Source: Gyrodactylus bullatarudis
Taxonomy: Eukaryota; Platyhelminthes; Monogenea; Gyrodactylidea; Gyrodactylidae
Direction: 5' to 3'
Length of the DNA stretch: 46,768 nucleotides
NCBI GenBank assembly: GCA_012064415.1
Contig: SSNU01000260.1
Span: 1 to 46,768 of the forward strand
The notes beneath the pieces were generated by a model, which was not told where the DNA came from, searched no databases, and worked only from the letters and a program-made list of their open reading frames with translations. Shown here in pieces: positions 1-11,475 of this stretch. A program made the translations under genes and the position numbers. Position 1 is the first letter of the stretch. Every line of letters begins with the position of its first letter.

Positions 1-95
1 GAAAGTTAGGAAAAATTTTATTTTTCAAATTTTATAATAAAATCAGGCAATAAGTTGTGCTAATAAAGAAAATTTCTGGAAAAAAATCAATTAAC

Positions 96-278
96 ATTAG
101 ACGAAGAATTCGAATTGGGCTGTGGAGGAAGAGAGGAATCTACTATTTTCAAAGTTAAACTTCCAGATATTGGATAATTTGCCTTCGTGATAATCGAAAA
201 ATTCAAATGGTTCGATTTCCCACAGTAATGATAAGTTTCAGTGAACTTCTACAGATGAATTCGAATTCTTCGTCTAAT
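96..278. repeat. Small MITE-like inverted-repeat element
   Basis: A perfect 21-bp inverted repeat (96-116 and 258-278, containing GACGAAGAATTCGAATT) encloses about 140 bp of non-coding sequence, giving a 183-bp unit. It sits in the intron after the last visible mutase exon. I see no coding sequence and no second copy in the window, so calling it a MITE is inference from structure alone. Confidence 0.5.
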
Positions 279-491
279 ACTGATCTCGAATATCTGCATT
301 TAATTGCTTCAAATCTTTGAACTGTTCTCTAATTATAATCTAACCCAAAATACTTCTTATCGTCCGGTTTATCTCTCTTTTTAGAAAGTGTATTTTTTCG
401 AAAATATATTACACTGTATAACATCGTATCGTAATAAAAAAATTTAAGATGACTGTATTTTATTCGATGCTTTCATATGAGTGTCACTTAC

Positions 492-2251
492 CATGGACTG
501 ATCTCTGTTTTTTCTAACATTATTCAACTTTTCAATTTGCTTCTCCCTAACTGTGGTATTATCAATAACTAAAACGTCGACCCTTTCCTCTTTCTGCAGA
601 CGATATTTGTTCACACCCACTTGAACTTCTGACATATTATTAATAATTAAATTTAGTTAATGTTTCCTATCAAATAACTTTGGTTTCATACCTTTTCCAG
701 AATCAATATTAGCTTGTCGTCTAGCAGCACATTCTTCAATTTTTAACTTGGGTATTCCTTCCTCCATGAACTTGGTCATACCGCCCATTTTTTCAACCTT
801 GAAAACAATTTCATCAAAAAATATAATTATAATTTGACCTTCAAAAAATCGATAAAAAAAGATTCTATAAAATTTCTCTCATGTATTATATACCATTTAC
901 TTCATTGATTTCTTTCAGAGCTGCATCATAAAGTTGCTGTGTAAGAGCCTCCATCATGTACGATCCTCCCCAGGGATCAATTACTTGAGTGATTTTTGTT
1001 TCTTCCTGTAAAATAATTTGAGTATTTCGTGCAATTCTTGCTGAGAATTCAGTTGGTAGTCCTAAAGCCTCATCGAATGAATTGGTATGTAGAGATTGAG
1101 TTCCTCCAAACACAGCTGCCATGGCTTCAATGGTCGTTCTCATAATATTGTTATAAGGATCCTGTTCTGTTAAAGACCAACCAGAAGTTTGACTATGAGT
1201 CCTTAACATGAGCGAATTTTCTTTTCTGGGATTGAAAAGTTCTTTGACTTTATGAGCCCATAAACGTCGAGCTGCTCTCATTTTAGCAATTTCCATGTAG
1301 AAATTCATACCAATACCCCAGAAAAATGATAGCCTGGGGGCAAATGAATCAATATCCAACTTGGCATCTTCCACACCCAACTTACAATATTCAAGACCAT
1401 CAGCAATGGTATAGGCCATTTCTAAAAGATTATCCGCACCAGCTTCTTGCATATGATAGCCAGAAATAGAGATGGAATTAAATTTTGGCATGTTCTAAAA
1501 TTAAATAGTCAAGATAGTCATATTTACTTTTGCTGTATATGAGAATATGTCTGAAATTATGCGCATAGATGGCTTTGGTGGGAAAATATAAGTGTTTCTG
1601 ACCATAAACTCTTTGAGTATATCATTCTGAATGGTTCCCGAGATAATCTTTTGGTCAACCCCCTGTTCTTCTGCTGCAACAATGAACATTCCGAGAATCG
1701 GTAAAACGGCTCCATTCATGGTCATACTAGTGCTGATTTTAGAAAGATCTATCCCATCAAAAAGTAATTTCATATCTTCCACGGTGTCAATGGCTACTCC
1801 GGCCATCCCAACATCACCATGAACCCTTGGGTTATCTGAATCATAGCCTCGATGAGTTGCTAAGTCGAATGCAACACTTAAACCCTGTACACCTGCCTTT
1901 ATGTTAGCCTTATAAAATTTATTGCTTTCCTCGACTGTGGAGAAACCAGCGTACTAGATAAATGAGAAAATTAATTTTTACCTGACGAATAGTCCATGGT
2001 TTCGACGTGTACATCGTGGGATATGGACCTCTCGTGAAGGGATATATACCAGGGTATTCATCTATCAGGTCTTTGATATCATTCTTATCATATAATGGCT
2101 TATAATAAATTCCTTCATAATTTGGTTTAATTAGATTTTCAACAGTCATCTCCTTCAGTTTGGCATTTGCCTTTTTCTCCCATTCTGGATGAAAACTATA
2201 GTTGTTAATCTGCCGAACATGTTGAAGCCTGATCCTTCGATGTAAATACAT
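492..2251 (-). CDS. MMUT: Methylmalonyl-CoA mutase, mitochondrial (5' part; 3' exons outside window)
   Basis: Adenosylcobalamin enzyme of the mitochondrial matrix that converts methylmalonyl-CoA to succinyl-CoA in propionate breakdown. The exons 2251-1982, 1953-1528, 1494-901, 797-692 and 628-492 join in frame. They give an N-terminal basic, Arg/His-rich leader (likely a transit peptide), then the conserved [73 protein letters not shown] and [20 protein letters not shown] blocks of the substrate-binding barrel. The protein then breaks off at NRDQSM at a good donor (GTAAGT). The C-terminal B12-binding domain is not in the window, because the gene runs off its left edge. Introns are 28, 33, 103 and 63 nt. 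The start is the first ATG before the leader. Identification is firm from near-continuous similarity to the animal family. Confidence 0.95.
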
Positions 2252-2796
2252 TTTAAGGTAATATTTAAATCTTGGAAAATTATTTTCCTCCTATTTTGAC
2301 TGATTTATAAAAATAATTTTGTGGTAATTCAAATAAATATATTAATTAACAATTATTCGAATTAATATTAATTGTAACTACTTGAAAGTAAGGTCTTATT
2401 TATTGAATTGAATTTATTTTACAGACTTAATATTTCTTAGATATATATTCGTACCATTCCTGTCTCTCTTATTACGCTATCTCTTGCAGAATAATTGTAA
2501 ACTTTAAAAAAATACGCTAATATGAATTTTGTTGAAATTTTCTGTTCATTGCTGAATATTTTTTTTGGCTGGGTCACTGGCCATTTCTCTGAATGTATTT
2601 TTTCGATTTTTAGAAATTTTAATGAAAAGAATCGAGTTTTTCAATATTCTGTAAATATTCAATATTCTATAAATATTCAATATTCTATACACATTGAATA
2701 CAATTAATAAATAGGATTACATCTACAGGATTAGATGCTAGTTAATTCAAAGATAAATGCGATCCATCAAAACATAAAATTCATAAAAAAGATAAG
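2252..2796. other. Intergenic DNA with an 18-bp tandem repeat
   Basis: Upstream of the mutase start. The only structure I see is about three tandem copies of an 18-bp unit (ATTCAATATTCTATAAAT) at roughly 2640-2695. The 61-codon ORF over it is a by-product of the repeat. The mutase promoter should lie in the first few hundred bases; no clear motif is visible. Confidence 0.4.
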
Positions 2797-3510
2797 AGTT
2801 AATATGAAGATGGGAATTTATGATTTTTACAAAATTCTTAATTTTTTTCATCAAGAAATCGAATTTGATCAAGATTTTTTGGAATTTAGACCATGAGGCC
2901 CACATTCACGATACAGAGAAAAAATCAATTTTTAAGGAAAATACGGCAAATTTGAAATCTTGAAGTAGCGCCAAATTCCCATTTTTTTGAACTTTGAGTT
3001 GAAAATTTTTGTTGATTTCAATTTGAGAGAATGATCAAAAGTTGATTCTTAGGATCACAATTAGTCAAAGAAATAAAATATGCTGGATCTGGTTCCAAGA
3101 ATCACCCCATAATCGTGTCAAAATTAAATTTTGAATTTTTCATCGTTTTCCCTACTTGAAAGTAGATGAAATTTGATATTTCAAGATCCCAGAAAAAAGA
3201 CAAATTTATCAAAATTTTTATGATGATCATCGGTTTTTTTGTCTTATTGTGATCCTAAGAATCAACTTTTGATCATTCTCTCAAATTGAAATCAACAAAA
3301 ATTTTCAACTCAAAGTTCAAAAAAATGGGAATTTGGCGCTACTTCAAGATTTCAAATTTGCCGTATTTTCCTTAAAAATTGATTTTTTCTCTGTATCGTG
3401 AATGTGGGCCTCATGGTCTAAATTCCAAAAAATCTTGATCAAATTCGATTTCTTGATGAAAAAAATTAAGAATTTTGTAAAAATCATAAATTCCCATCTT
3501 CATATTAACT
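2797..3510. mobile_element. Foldback element with about 264-bp inverted arms
   Basis: Left arm about 2797-3060 and right arm about 3248-3510 are reverse complements with almost no mismatch by eye. The ends begin AGTTAATATGAAGATGGG on both strands. The 190-bp centre is unique. No ORF of note lies inside, and I could not find an unambiguous target-site duplication. It could be a non-autonomous DNA transposon of foldback or long-TIR type, or a hairpin source of double-stranded RNA. The near identity of the arms suggests recent formation or gene conversion. Confidence 0.75.
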
Positions 3511-4892
3511 AGCTTCAGAAAACTTATTGAATTTCTTAGACGTTAAGCTGGAAAATCTGCTTGAATTGTTTGAAGAAAAATCAGAGAAATTGGAAATATA
3601 ACTTCATTTCAAAAGCTTCTGTCTGAAAAATTACATATCAAGTTTATTAATAAGCTCAATCTAAAGAACCAAATGAACTGGAACGGTAGACGTGGGTCAC
3701 GCGACCCCAAGAATCCCTATTCAGTAAAACGAGAATACTCTTGTTATATATCATAAAATTTATTAAGTAATTAACATAAATCACAGTTCCTTGATTGCGC
3801 TAATATTGGGGCTAGTGGAACTCAGAAATTTTTCCACCGTTGCCTCTGTAAAATAAACATATACAGTAAGTAAATCTCTATGAGCTATTTCGGATATTTT
3901 GAACTTTGAGCTAGAAATTTTAATTGATCTCGTTGTGAGAGGGCGTTAATTATAACTAGATGAAAATTTGACAAGTAAACCGATTGTTACCTGGGATCTT
4001 CTAGGGATTTTGGATAGGAGAATTTTAGTCTTCTTTCTTATTTCTTACTCATTCGATGTATCATTTTTTTATTCAAAATTCATAGGTACAACGAAATAAT
4101 AAATCGATCATCATAGAGTATTTATATAACAATTTGACCTTACTTAGACAATGCATAAGGTAATAAGTTAGGGGAAACAATGAAAAATTGCGATTTCCAT
4201 CAAAATTTCGAAGTTTATTTTCATTGATCCCATTATCAACAAATTTAATAGGATTTAAGAATCGGGAGAAAATTAGAACAGTGACAAAATTGGCCCAAAA
4301 AATTAAATTTAAAATATATTTGTCCTACTTCTTAGTAGACTTCCAAGAACTCATATTTTTTATCTGGAAAATCGGGGCGTGCATATTCTCACAAATCAGA
4401 GCTGTAAAATTTTATACATTTTTTATTCGTTCGATAAGAAAATCAATCATGTAAATAATGAATTTAAATTTACAAATAAAATCTTGGGTTGGTTCTTAAC
4501 TAACCATTTGATCGATGATTATAATACTTTTTATTAGAATTGAGTCGATTGAACCGAATAATGAATACTTTAGCAATCCTCTTGTTTCTCTCTATTTCCA
4601 ACATGGATTATAGAGCATTCCATCTGATATGTTATTTACGACTTTTTATGATTGACTGTGTTTCTGACTGAAAATAGCTTCTTCTCGAACAGTGTGCTTT
4701 TAAAACAAACACATAAAAATAAGCTTGAGTATCACTCAATAAGATTTGTCTGATTCCAATAAAATTTATGCATAAAAAAGTGTGAAGATCAGGAAACTTA
4801 ACTGTTCTCAATGATAGCTGCGCCATTTCGAAGATAAATAAAAGCTCGAGCTGATAATTTCTAAAATATCCAAAAATCAACAAACGAAAAAT
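3511..4892. other. Intergenic, no supported gene
   Basis: AT-rich DNA. The only notable spot is a GC-rich palindrome GGGTCACGCGACCC near 3694-3707, next to CTGGAACGG. It resembles the palindromes just inside piggyBac-type ends, so a decayed terminus is possible. The ORFs at 4188-4454 and 4632-5039 show no recognisable family; the second overlaps the start of the NIF3 gene on the opposite strand. The last few hundred bases should hold the NIF3 promoter. Confidence 0.35.
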
Positions 4893-5978
4893 ATGGAACT
4901 CAGCAAAATAGTCACTGCTCTCAATGTCTACTGCCATCCAAACTTGGCTGAATCCTGGGACAACGTCGGCCTTCTTGTCGAGCCAACTCCTCCTCATAAC
5001 GTCAAAACCATCTTGATTACCAATGATTTGTCCGATCAAGTTGTAGATGAGGCAATAAAATCCAACTGCGGCCTCATTTTCTCATATCATCCCCCAATCT
5101 TTGTTCCATTCAAGAGAATGACACAAGCCAACTGGAAGAAGAGGAATATCATCAAGTGTATTGAGAATAAAATTGGCATATACTCTCCTCATACTTGCTT
5201 GGATGGAAAAGAAGATGGTCTCAATGATTTCCTTTTAAGCCCATTCGAGCTTTCTTCAAAGGTGTCAGTCACCCCACCTGGATTCATGAACGACGATGTT
5301 TATGAAGCAACAGCCAACTATGATGAGAATTTCAAGAGATTCTCTTTAGCTATGCCAATTGCTCCAACAGCTGTTGATATTCAGTCAGCTACTGGACGCG
5401 TAGCTAAATTCAAATACCCAAAATCACAAAAGGATAACATTCACGAAATGCTTAAAAAGCATAATATTACCCTTTTAACTGAGGAAGTCATTACAAGAGT
5501 GAGTTGAATTTTGAGAAAAGAAAGAAGTTCGAAATAATAATAAATCTTCCTCTATCAGCCTCAACCAATGGGCCAAGGTTCAGGTCGTGTTGGTATGCTT
5601 CAATCAAAGAAAACAATTAAAGATATTGTTGAGGCCTACAAAACATTGTTGGGAACAAGTCAAATCAAGGTTGCATTCGGTAAGAAGAAAGGATTAAATG
5701 ATGAAGCCACATGCATTGCTGTTTGCGCTGGTTCTGGTGGTAAATTACTCACCTGTCAAGCTCCAGCATTACTTGCTGATGTTCTCGTTACAGGTGAGGC
5801 TTCTCATCAAGAGCAACTTGAAGCCATCTCTCGTGGAGCAACAATGATCATCATTGGTCATGCTACTGTAGAAAGAAAATATTTAAGTGCAAAGGTTTTG
5901 CCATGGATGAAATCAGAGTTGACAAATGTTGACATAATCTTTGCTGAAACTGACAAGGATCCAGTAGAAATTGTTTAG
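4893..5978 (+). CDS. NIF3L1: NIF3-like protein 1, copy 1
   Basis: Member of the NIF3/YbgI family of metal-binding proteins of uncertain biochemical role. Exons 4893-5498 and 5559-5978 join in frame (60-nt intron, GTGAGT donor, ATCAG acceptor) to give 341 residues. Visible family signatures are the start VTALNVYCHPNLAESWDNVG, LLVEPTPPH, the His motif FSYHPPIF, IYSPHTCLDG, GQGSGRVGML, CAGSGGKLL and the C-terminal TGEASHQEQLEA with GHATVERKYLS, which contribute the metal ligands in characterised homologues. An AATAAA follows about 50 bp after the stop. The first 150 codons use many C-ending codons (GTC, GGC, CTC), unusual here. A paralogue lies about 5.5 kb away on the opposite strand with two more introns. 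Confidence 0.95.
5499..5558 (+). other. 60-nt intron shared by both NIF3L1 copies
   Basis: It begins GTGAGT after codon ACA-AGA and ends TATCAG before CCT-CAA. The same position carries a 55-nt intron in copy 2 (11980-11926), so this intron predates the duplication. Confidence 0.85.
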
Positions 5979-6462
5979 ATACAAGTATTAGCTCTCGTAA
6001 TTAGTTGTATTAGAGAATTCAACTAAAGAATAAAATCTACATATTATTTCAAAATCTCTTCTTTCCAATTATATTATAAATGGTTTTAAAAACCAGATAA
6101 CTCAAAACTTTGTATCTATTGTAGTAATCCGAAAAAGTTTATTAAAAAAAGGCCTATTATTGTATTGAGTAAATTGTGACATCATGATTCCAGATAAGAT
6201 AAGTAGGTTTAGAAATATTGAATTGTATTCAAAAAAAAAATTATCTTCAAATCCTTCAGATAAAAAAATTTAGAATCCACAATGAAGAGCTTTTTTTCGG
6301 TGTCAATTAAAAGGAAAAATGACGTTAGGCTTCTTTCCTCTCGCTTTGAACGCATTCTCCAAGCCCTTGGAAAAAAGTTCAATAGCAGAAAATTTACGTG
6401 ACTTCTGATGGGGTTCTTCAACTTCTAGTCGTTTCTTCAAGACTAGCTTTCAATGAAAAAAC

Positions 6463-9313
6463 TTATGGTTCCCAGTAGAACATCGGCTTAGCCTCATATG
6501 GTTCTCTAAAACCTTCATTACTATGATAATATGCTTGTCCTGAAAATTTATTAAAAATACCATATATTGACTATAACGTTGTTCGCTTGCTACCTGACCA
6601 TGTTTTCTTCTGGCTTGTCTATCAGTAGAAAAAAAGAGTAGAGAAAGGTGTAGTATTTCTTAAAATATAAGGATTATAAAATTTATAGTGATCAGAATTT
6701 TTAATAACTCTGTTACAGTTAGACCTGTGACTTATGAACCAAAAATTACCCTCTTCCCTCTGCCCTTTTTAAATTTAGTTTTCGAAATCACCATCATACT
6801 TATGAGTAGAGTTTCTGTATACACCTTAAATTTTCTGAGCAAAAATAATAACTTTTATTCTATCAACATTCATTCGAAAGAGCTTTTTTGCTGAAGAATT
6901 CTATCGTACATAGATCGTAATATAATTCACTTGAATGAAAATTATAATTAATTAAAATTAATAAAAGAATTTAAAAAAATTAGATTACCCTGATAAAAAT
7001 AGTAATAGCACGCTAGAAGAAGAATACGACATGTATTCGAAATATTGTGTGAGTCCAAACTATTTTTATTAGGGTAATCTAAATATTTTAAAAGTTTTTA
7101 AATTTTCTAATCTTAATTTGAATTTTCCTTCAGATGAGTTATAATATCAAATTTATTACTTTGATAATTCTGATAATTACTTTCGAGTGATTCACGTAGA
7201 TGTTCGAGATTAATCAGTTTAATCCATAAGTTTCACTGTGTCTGTGGTGCTTCATATCATCTAACCATAGGTTGATTGATGATTTTAAATTTGTCAACAA
7301 ATTTACTGGGGTAACCATTTTCCTTCAGACTTAATTTTACGTTCTCTATTTCGTTAGACCATTCCTCAGGGCTTGCTATCTTTCTTATCCTCTTATTTAG
7401 ACCAATTACTAAGCCAAATTTAACGAAAAATACGACCTATTAAACTGCAACAACCTATATTCTATCAAAACTATAATTAAACATATCCGCTCAAAAATTG
7501 ATTACACAAATTCCTTACTTTATCCTGATCTGCATTAATTAGAGAAAACCAGGTGATTTACGATTTAATTTTCAGACATTCATCATTGTCAACCATTACT
7601 CAACTTCAATCTGAAAATCTCTTTCATTTATTGTGCTCCATATATATTTTGATAAACAATTCAAGATTCAATATCTCATTTCTATGTTCCTATTTTTATA
7701 AATTGTAAATATTTTCTTTTTCTATACGATCAATACAGATTTTATTCTTAACAAAAAAAATAATTTATGAGAGATAGGACTGAAACTGGCATAATGAAGA
7801 TACTTCCCGGTGTCAGTCTTCTTCTTATAAATATTTCTAAGTATTGATCCATCTTCTCTTCTAGTCAGTTTGATATCTAAGAAACTCGAAATACCATTAG
7901 ATTCTCTTTTTATAGTAAAAACTATATTCGGATGAAACGAATTCATCTTGGAGAAAAAATCATCTACTGATACGTTAGGTTTCGTTAAAATAAAATCGTC
8001 ATCAACATATCTGATGTAAACATCAGTGTAAGAATTGATTGTTTCAGACATTTTATTTAATTCTAACCAACCTAGGAAGATGTCTGCTAAAAGAGGACTA
8101 AGATATATATTATATATTCCCCTGATATAATACCAAAGTTCGTCATCCCGATAAAAATAGAATAAAATGAATTTCTAGCCAAAGACAATTTCGATAAGCT
8201 GAAAATGAATTCTCTTTTCATATGATCGCCTTATTTTTAATGAAGATTATCAAATTTTTGATACAATGGCAATCATTAAAGTTTTCTAACTTTTGATGAA
8301 AAGACCAGGCGAAATATCGTGTTTATCAGTGATAATTATCACTAAAATGTACGCTTCTTTCTTATGGGTTTAGAAATTCTTGATTAAATTCGACAACATT
8401 ATCGTACAAATGTAAAAGATGAATAGAACTAAAAACTATCAAGCTAATCTAAATTTTCTGAATTCTAATCTTAATTTTAAATTTCTTTCAGAGTTACTAC
8501 TCTAATAATTATATTTTACCACCTGTTTATACTTGATTAGGGTGTTCACAGTAATGGTCTGTCGCACATGGTATTTCACAGGTATAGCATGTCAAATAAC
8601 ATTGAATTAAACTACAATAAAATATTGCGATGGTTCAAGAAATAATTATAGACTATAACTTATAATTTATAGTATCGATTTAATAAATGATCACCCTCGT
8701 TTTCCATTGAGTACTTTTTATATTAACAATGATGACTATTCACGCCATATATATAGTTTTCTAAGCATGTAATTTCAAGTTATTATTATTTATAAAAAAT
8801 CAGATTTCTTTCTTTTCATGGTAAATTATTATTACAGAAAGATGACCAGTATGTCTTAACCTGGCGGCTTATCAAATGTGCAGCTGAGGTTATTCAAGTT
8901 GAAAATTCATTCTTTATTTTTTTCTTTGTGGTCTTGACATTTTAGATGGGTGTGATGAGTGTTGCTGATAGATTTATAACATTTTAATTATTCTCAGACT
9001 TGCTATATCTGTAAAATACCATGTGCGAAAGACCATAACTGTAAAAACCCAAGTTTAGATTATACACTCTTGCATTGAAAAATTCTTACTTTCCTATTGC
9101 AAGACTGCAAGCCAACTACTTTCTCCTGCTCTTTAAAAGCCAACAGATACAATCGACTTCTCTCATCCAGCTTCAAATCTGAACTGTCTTCGAATTTTAT
9201 TAAAAAATTAAGATTAGATTTTGAAATCGGGTTGAATACTTACATTTGAAAGAATTTCTTCAGCCTTTTCTTTATAGGATTTAAGCGGAGGTCCTAAATT
9301 ATCTGTTTCCAAT
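6463..9313 (-). CDS. Unidentified small gene, at least four exons, TE-filled intron
   Basis: Exons 9313-9244, 9170-9090, 6618-6594 and 6539-6463 join without a frame break, each with GT-AG borders. Together they encode LETDNLGPPLKSYKEKAEEI, LSN, then LDERSRLYLLAFKEQEKVVG, LQSCNRK, then TSQKKTWSGQAYY and HSNEGFREPYEAKPMFYWEP, then a stop. I do not recognise the family; the size and the charged and aromatic tail suggest a small soluble or organellar protein. The intron of about 2.5 kb between 9090 and 6618 contains a Penelope fragment and two MITEs. An upstream exon is likely around 9480-9572 (residues such as SLDLLAFQLKLPNESMEDAK), where a MITE has inserted, but I cannot place its splice donor. 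That exon is one reason the gene could be disrupted. Confidence 0.5.
6980..7082. repeat. 103-bp MITE with 24-bp terminal inverted repeats
   Basis: TTAGATTACCCTGATAAAAA at 6980 and its inverse at 7059-7082 differ at one position. The unit is AT-rich with no ORF and lies in the long intron of the small gene at 6463-9313. Confidence 0.65.
7261..8130 (-). mobile_element. Penelope-like element remnant (RT palm to linker)
   Basis: Reverse-transcriptase pieces on the minus strand, in order: LLADIFLGWLELNKMSETIN, the catalytic YVDD box (here IRYVDDDFIL), FLDIKLTRREDGS, then after frame breaks RIRKIASPEEWSNEIENVKL and ENGYPSKFVDKF. The last phrase recurs in the Penelope copies at 21258 and 35880. The element has no intact ORF, lost both ends and is a dead insertion inside an intron of the host gene on the same strand. 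Confidence 0.8.
8540..9050. mobile_element. 511-bp MITE with about 54-bp terminal inverted repeats
   Basis: The ends GGGTGTTCACAGTAATGGTC (8540) and the inverse at 8998-9050 pair over about 54 bp with several mismatches; weaker matching continues into the flanks. There is no coding sequence. It begins 40 bp downstream of the exon donor at 9089. Confidence 0.7.
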
Positions 9314-9582
9314 CTTTCTTTGTTTTTTTTGTTAGGACAATACAAAATAAATAAAAAATATAAAAGTTCTGTACAAGGATATACAATAAAAATTTTGGAT
9401 ATCTGGATAGGATAACAATAGGTGAATTCAATTTAAAAATGGTTACGTAATAGAAATTAAAATAATAAAATAAGCCCTTCGAGGAATTTGATTCTTCTTT
9501 TCCAAATTTGGCATCTTCCATAGATTCATTTGGCAATTTAAGCTGAAATGCCAGAAGATCCAAGGATTTATGTTGGCCACTA

Positions 9583-10031
9583 GGGTAGGGTGAAATTTTT
9601 AACCTCATATTAGTACCAACTTTTCTGATTGAACTATCCGCTTTAAGCATTAGTTTGTAATGAAGCATGTGTCGAAATGCTTCACCATTACGTCATTCGA
9701 TTTTAAAAATCCAAATTTTTTTCAAATCGCCGCTCAATTTTCAATGAATTTCTACTACGCAATCACTAAAATCCGGAATCTCTTGGCCATTTAATGAGTT
9801 TCTTAAAACTTATCTTCAAAAATAGTAATCTTATCATCAAAATGCGCTTCATGATGGATTTCGTTGTTTTATCATTTCCGTTGGGATATTGTGGGAAAAA
9901 TGGGCAATGACATAAAGGATGATAACTTTCAAGCTTTAAAGATAGGCAAAACATGATTTGAGTACTAAATTTTATCAGAAATGTAATTAATCATGAGTTG
10001 TTCAGAGAAAAAAAAATTTCACCCTAGTCAA
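9583..10031. mobile_element. 449-bp MITE with a 10-bp target-site duplication
   Basis: TTGGCCACTA occurs at 9573-9582 and again at 10032-10041, directly flanking an element whose ends share TAGGGTGAAATTTTT in inverse orientation. The direct repeat is a convincing target-site duplication. The element splits a probable 5' exon of the gene at 6463-9313. A duplication of 8-10 bp fits hAT, P, Merlin or Mutator-type transposons; the ends do not decide which. Confidence 0.7.
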
Positions 10032-10041
10032 TTGGCCACTA

Positions 10042-11475
10042 TTTCTTTCATGGATAAGCCAAGAGTTTATGATTGCTGAATTTAAAATCCATTTGAAGAA
10101 CAAAAATTCCTGCTGATTAATTAGGTATCAATCAGCGCATTATTGTGCCCTAGTTTTTATGGTAACAAGAAATAATTACTTAACTGCATCTATAAATGAA
10201 TATCTCAATTTATCCCAAAGCAATTGTCGATTTTGTCTATTTCTTCTACAATTTTTTTTCGATTAAATACGATGATTTGAAATCATATGAGATTAATTTC
10301 TAATAAACCCTAGAAAGATTTCCAGATTTGTAAAAATGTATTTTTAAGTCCTTTTTCAGCTTAGATAATTTTATGTAGCACATGTATTTTTAATGAATTA
10401 TTATTATAATTTTTAATTGAAAATTTAATTTGACTAACTAAAGTTCAGTTACTGAACCTTCATTTTATTAAAAAAGTAGGCACATTACGTTAGAATTTCT
10501 ACCTATTACATCAAGCTCTTACATCTGTTATAAAAAAAAAGCTATTTCTGCTATTTTTACTATGTTCATGAGCGATAAAATCTGATCAAAATGATATACA
10601 CTAGGGTAATACAAAATTTTATTTTCCCCGAACGATGTTCAATGCTTTAATCAAAAATTGATGTTTTAACCAAAAAAACACATTTTTAAAAATCAAAATG
10701 AAAATTTTTCTTGTTCTGATATACGAAAATCCCATTATCCTTAAAATCATCAAAATTTACCTAATTTCCTGGGACTTTCTTCTGACATGTGAAAGAACAC
10801 TCAATTTTTACTAAAAGCTATATTTTTATTCAAAATGTTGCAAAAACTATTCAAAAATCTCAATTTTGTCCTTTCTCGTAGTGAAATTCATTGAAAAAAT
10901 CTTGACGCGTGTTCAAAAATTGTCATCTTCAATCGATATTTTGTATATCAGAACAAACTCGAAAACGTATGGTTTTATAGGAAAAAATGCTTAGTTTTCG
11001 ATAATCTTCAAAATGAGATTAAGGCTGGGAAAAGTTGAAAAAATTTTCCTACTCTAATATACAGCATACTGTTGTGTAAGTTTTGGTTTCTGAAATAATT
11101 TTGCTATTTTTATCTTGATCTGCTCATCAAACAAACCTTATATTCTTATCCATGATGACAAGTCTAGATCGAATATGATCTCTTTTCTCATACGAAATCA
11201 AGTCAATTACCCTATTACTATTAACTAGAATTTCGTTATAACTTATAATTTAACTTTAATGTATTATTATTCTATTATGTTTAATTTCTATGTAGCTCTA
11301 GACATAATTGGAAATAAATGTTTCAAACCTGCATAAAAAAATTTTGTTATTTGTCAAAAAATTATTACTGTATGTAATTTTTTGTTTGAAATCGAGAAAT
11401 TTTCATGAAATTTTTGTATTCTTGTATCAAAATAAAATTATAAAAGCTTCTTGCAGTTGGAATTAAAGATAAATT
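10042..11475. other. Intergenic, no supported gene
   Basis: Very AT-rich. No ORF of family quality and no strong inverted repeat. Short recurrent phrases such as TATACGAAAA and TATATCAGAACAA around 10720-10940 look like transposon decay, but I could not delimit an element. The last hundred bases are the 3' flank of NIF3L1 copy 2. Confidence 0.35.

Noticed and set aside
2640..2700. CRISPR-like repeats
   Set aside because: Three head-to-tail copies of an 18-bp AT unit without spacers in a eukaryotic sequence; a simple tandem repeat.
4188..4454. 88-codon ORF upstream of NIF3L1 copy 1
   Set aside because: Low-complexity, no family resemblance, and no splice or context support.
6305..6444. Open stretch on the minus strand ending KARGKKPNVIFPFN
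   Set aside because: It looks protein-like but has no ATG, and no splice donor in the right phase joins it to the gene just upstream, which already ends at 6463. Left as 3' flank.
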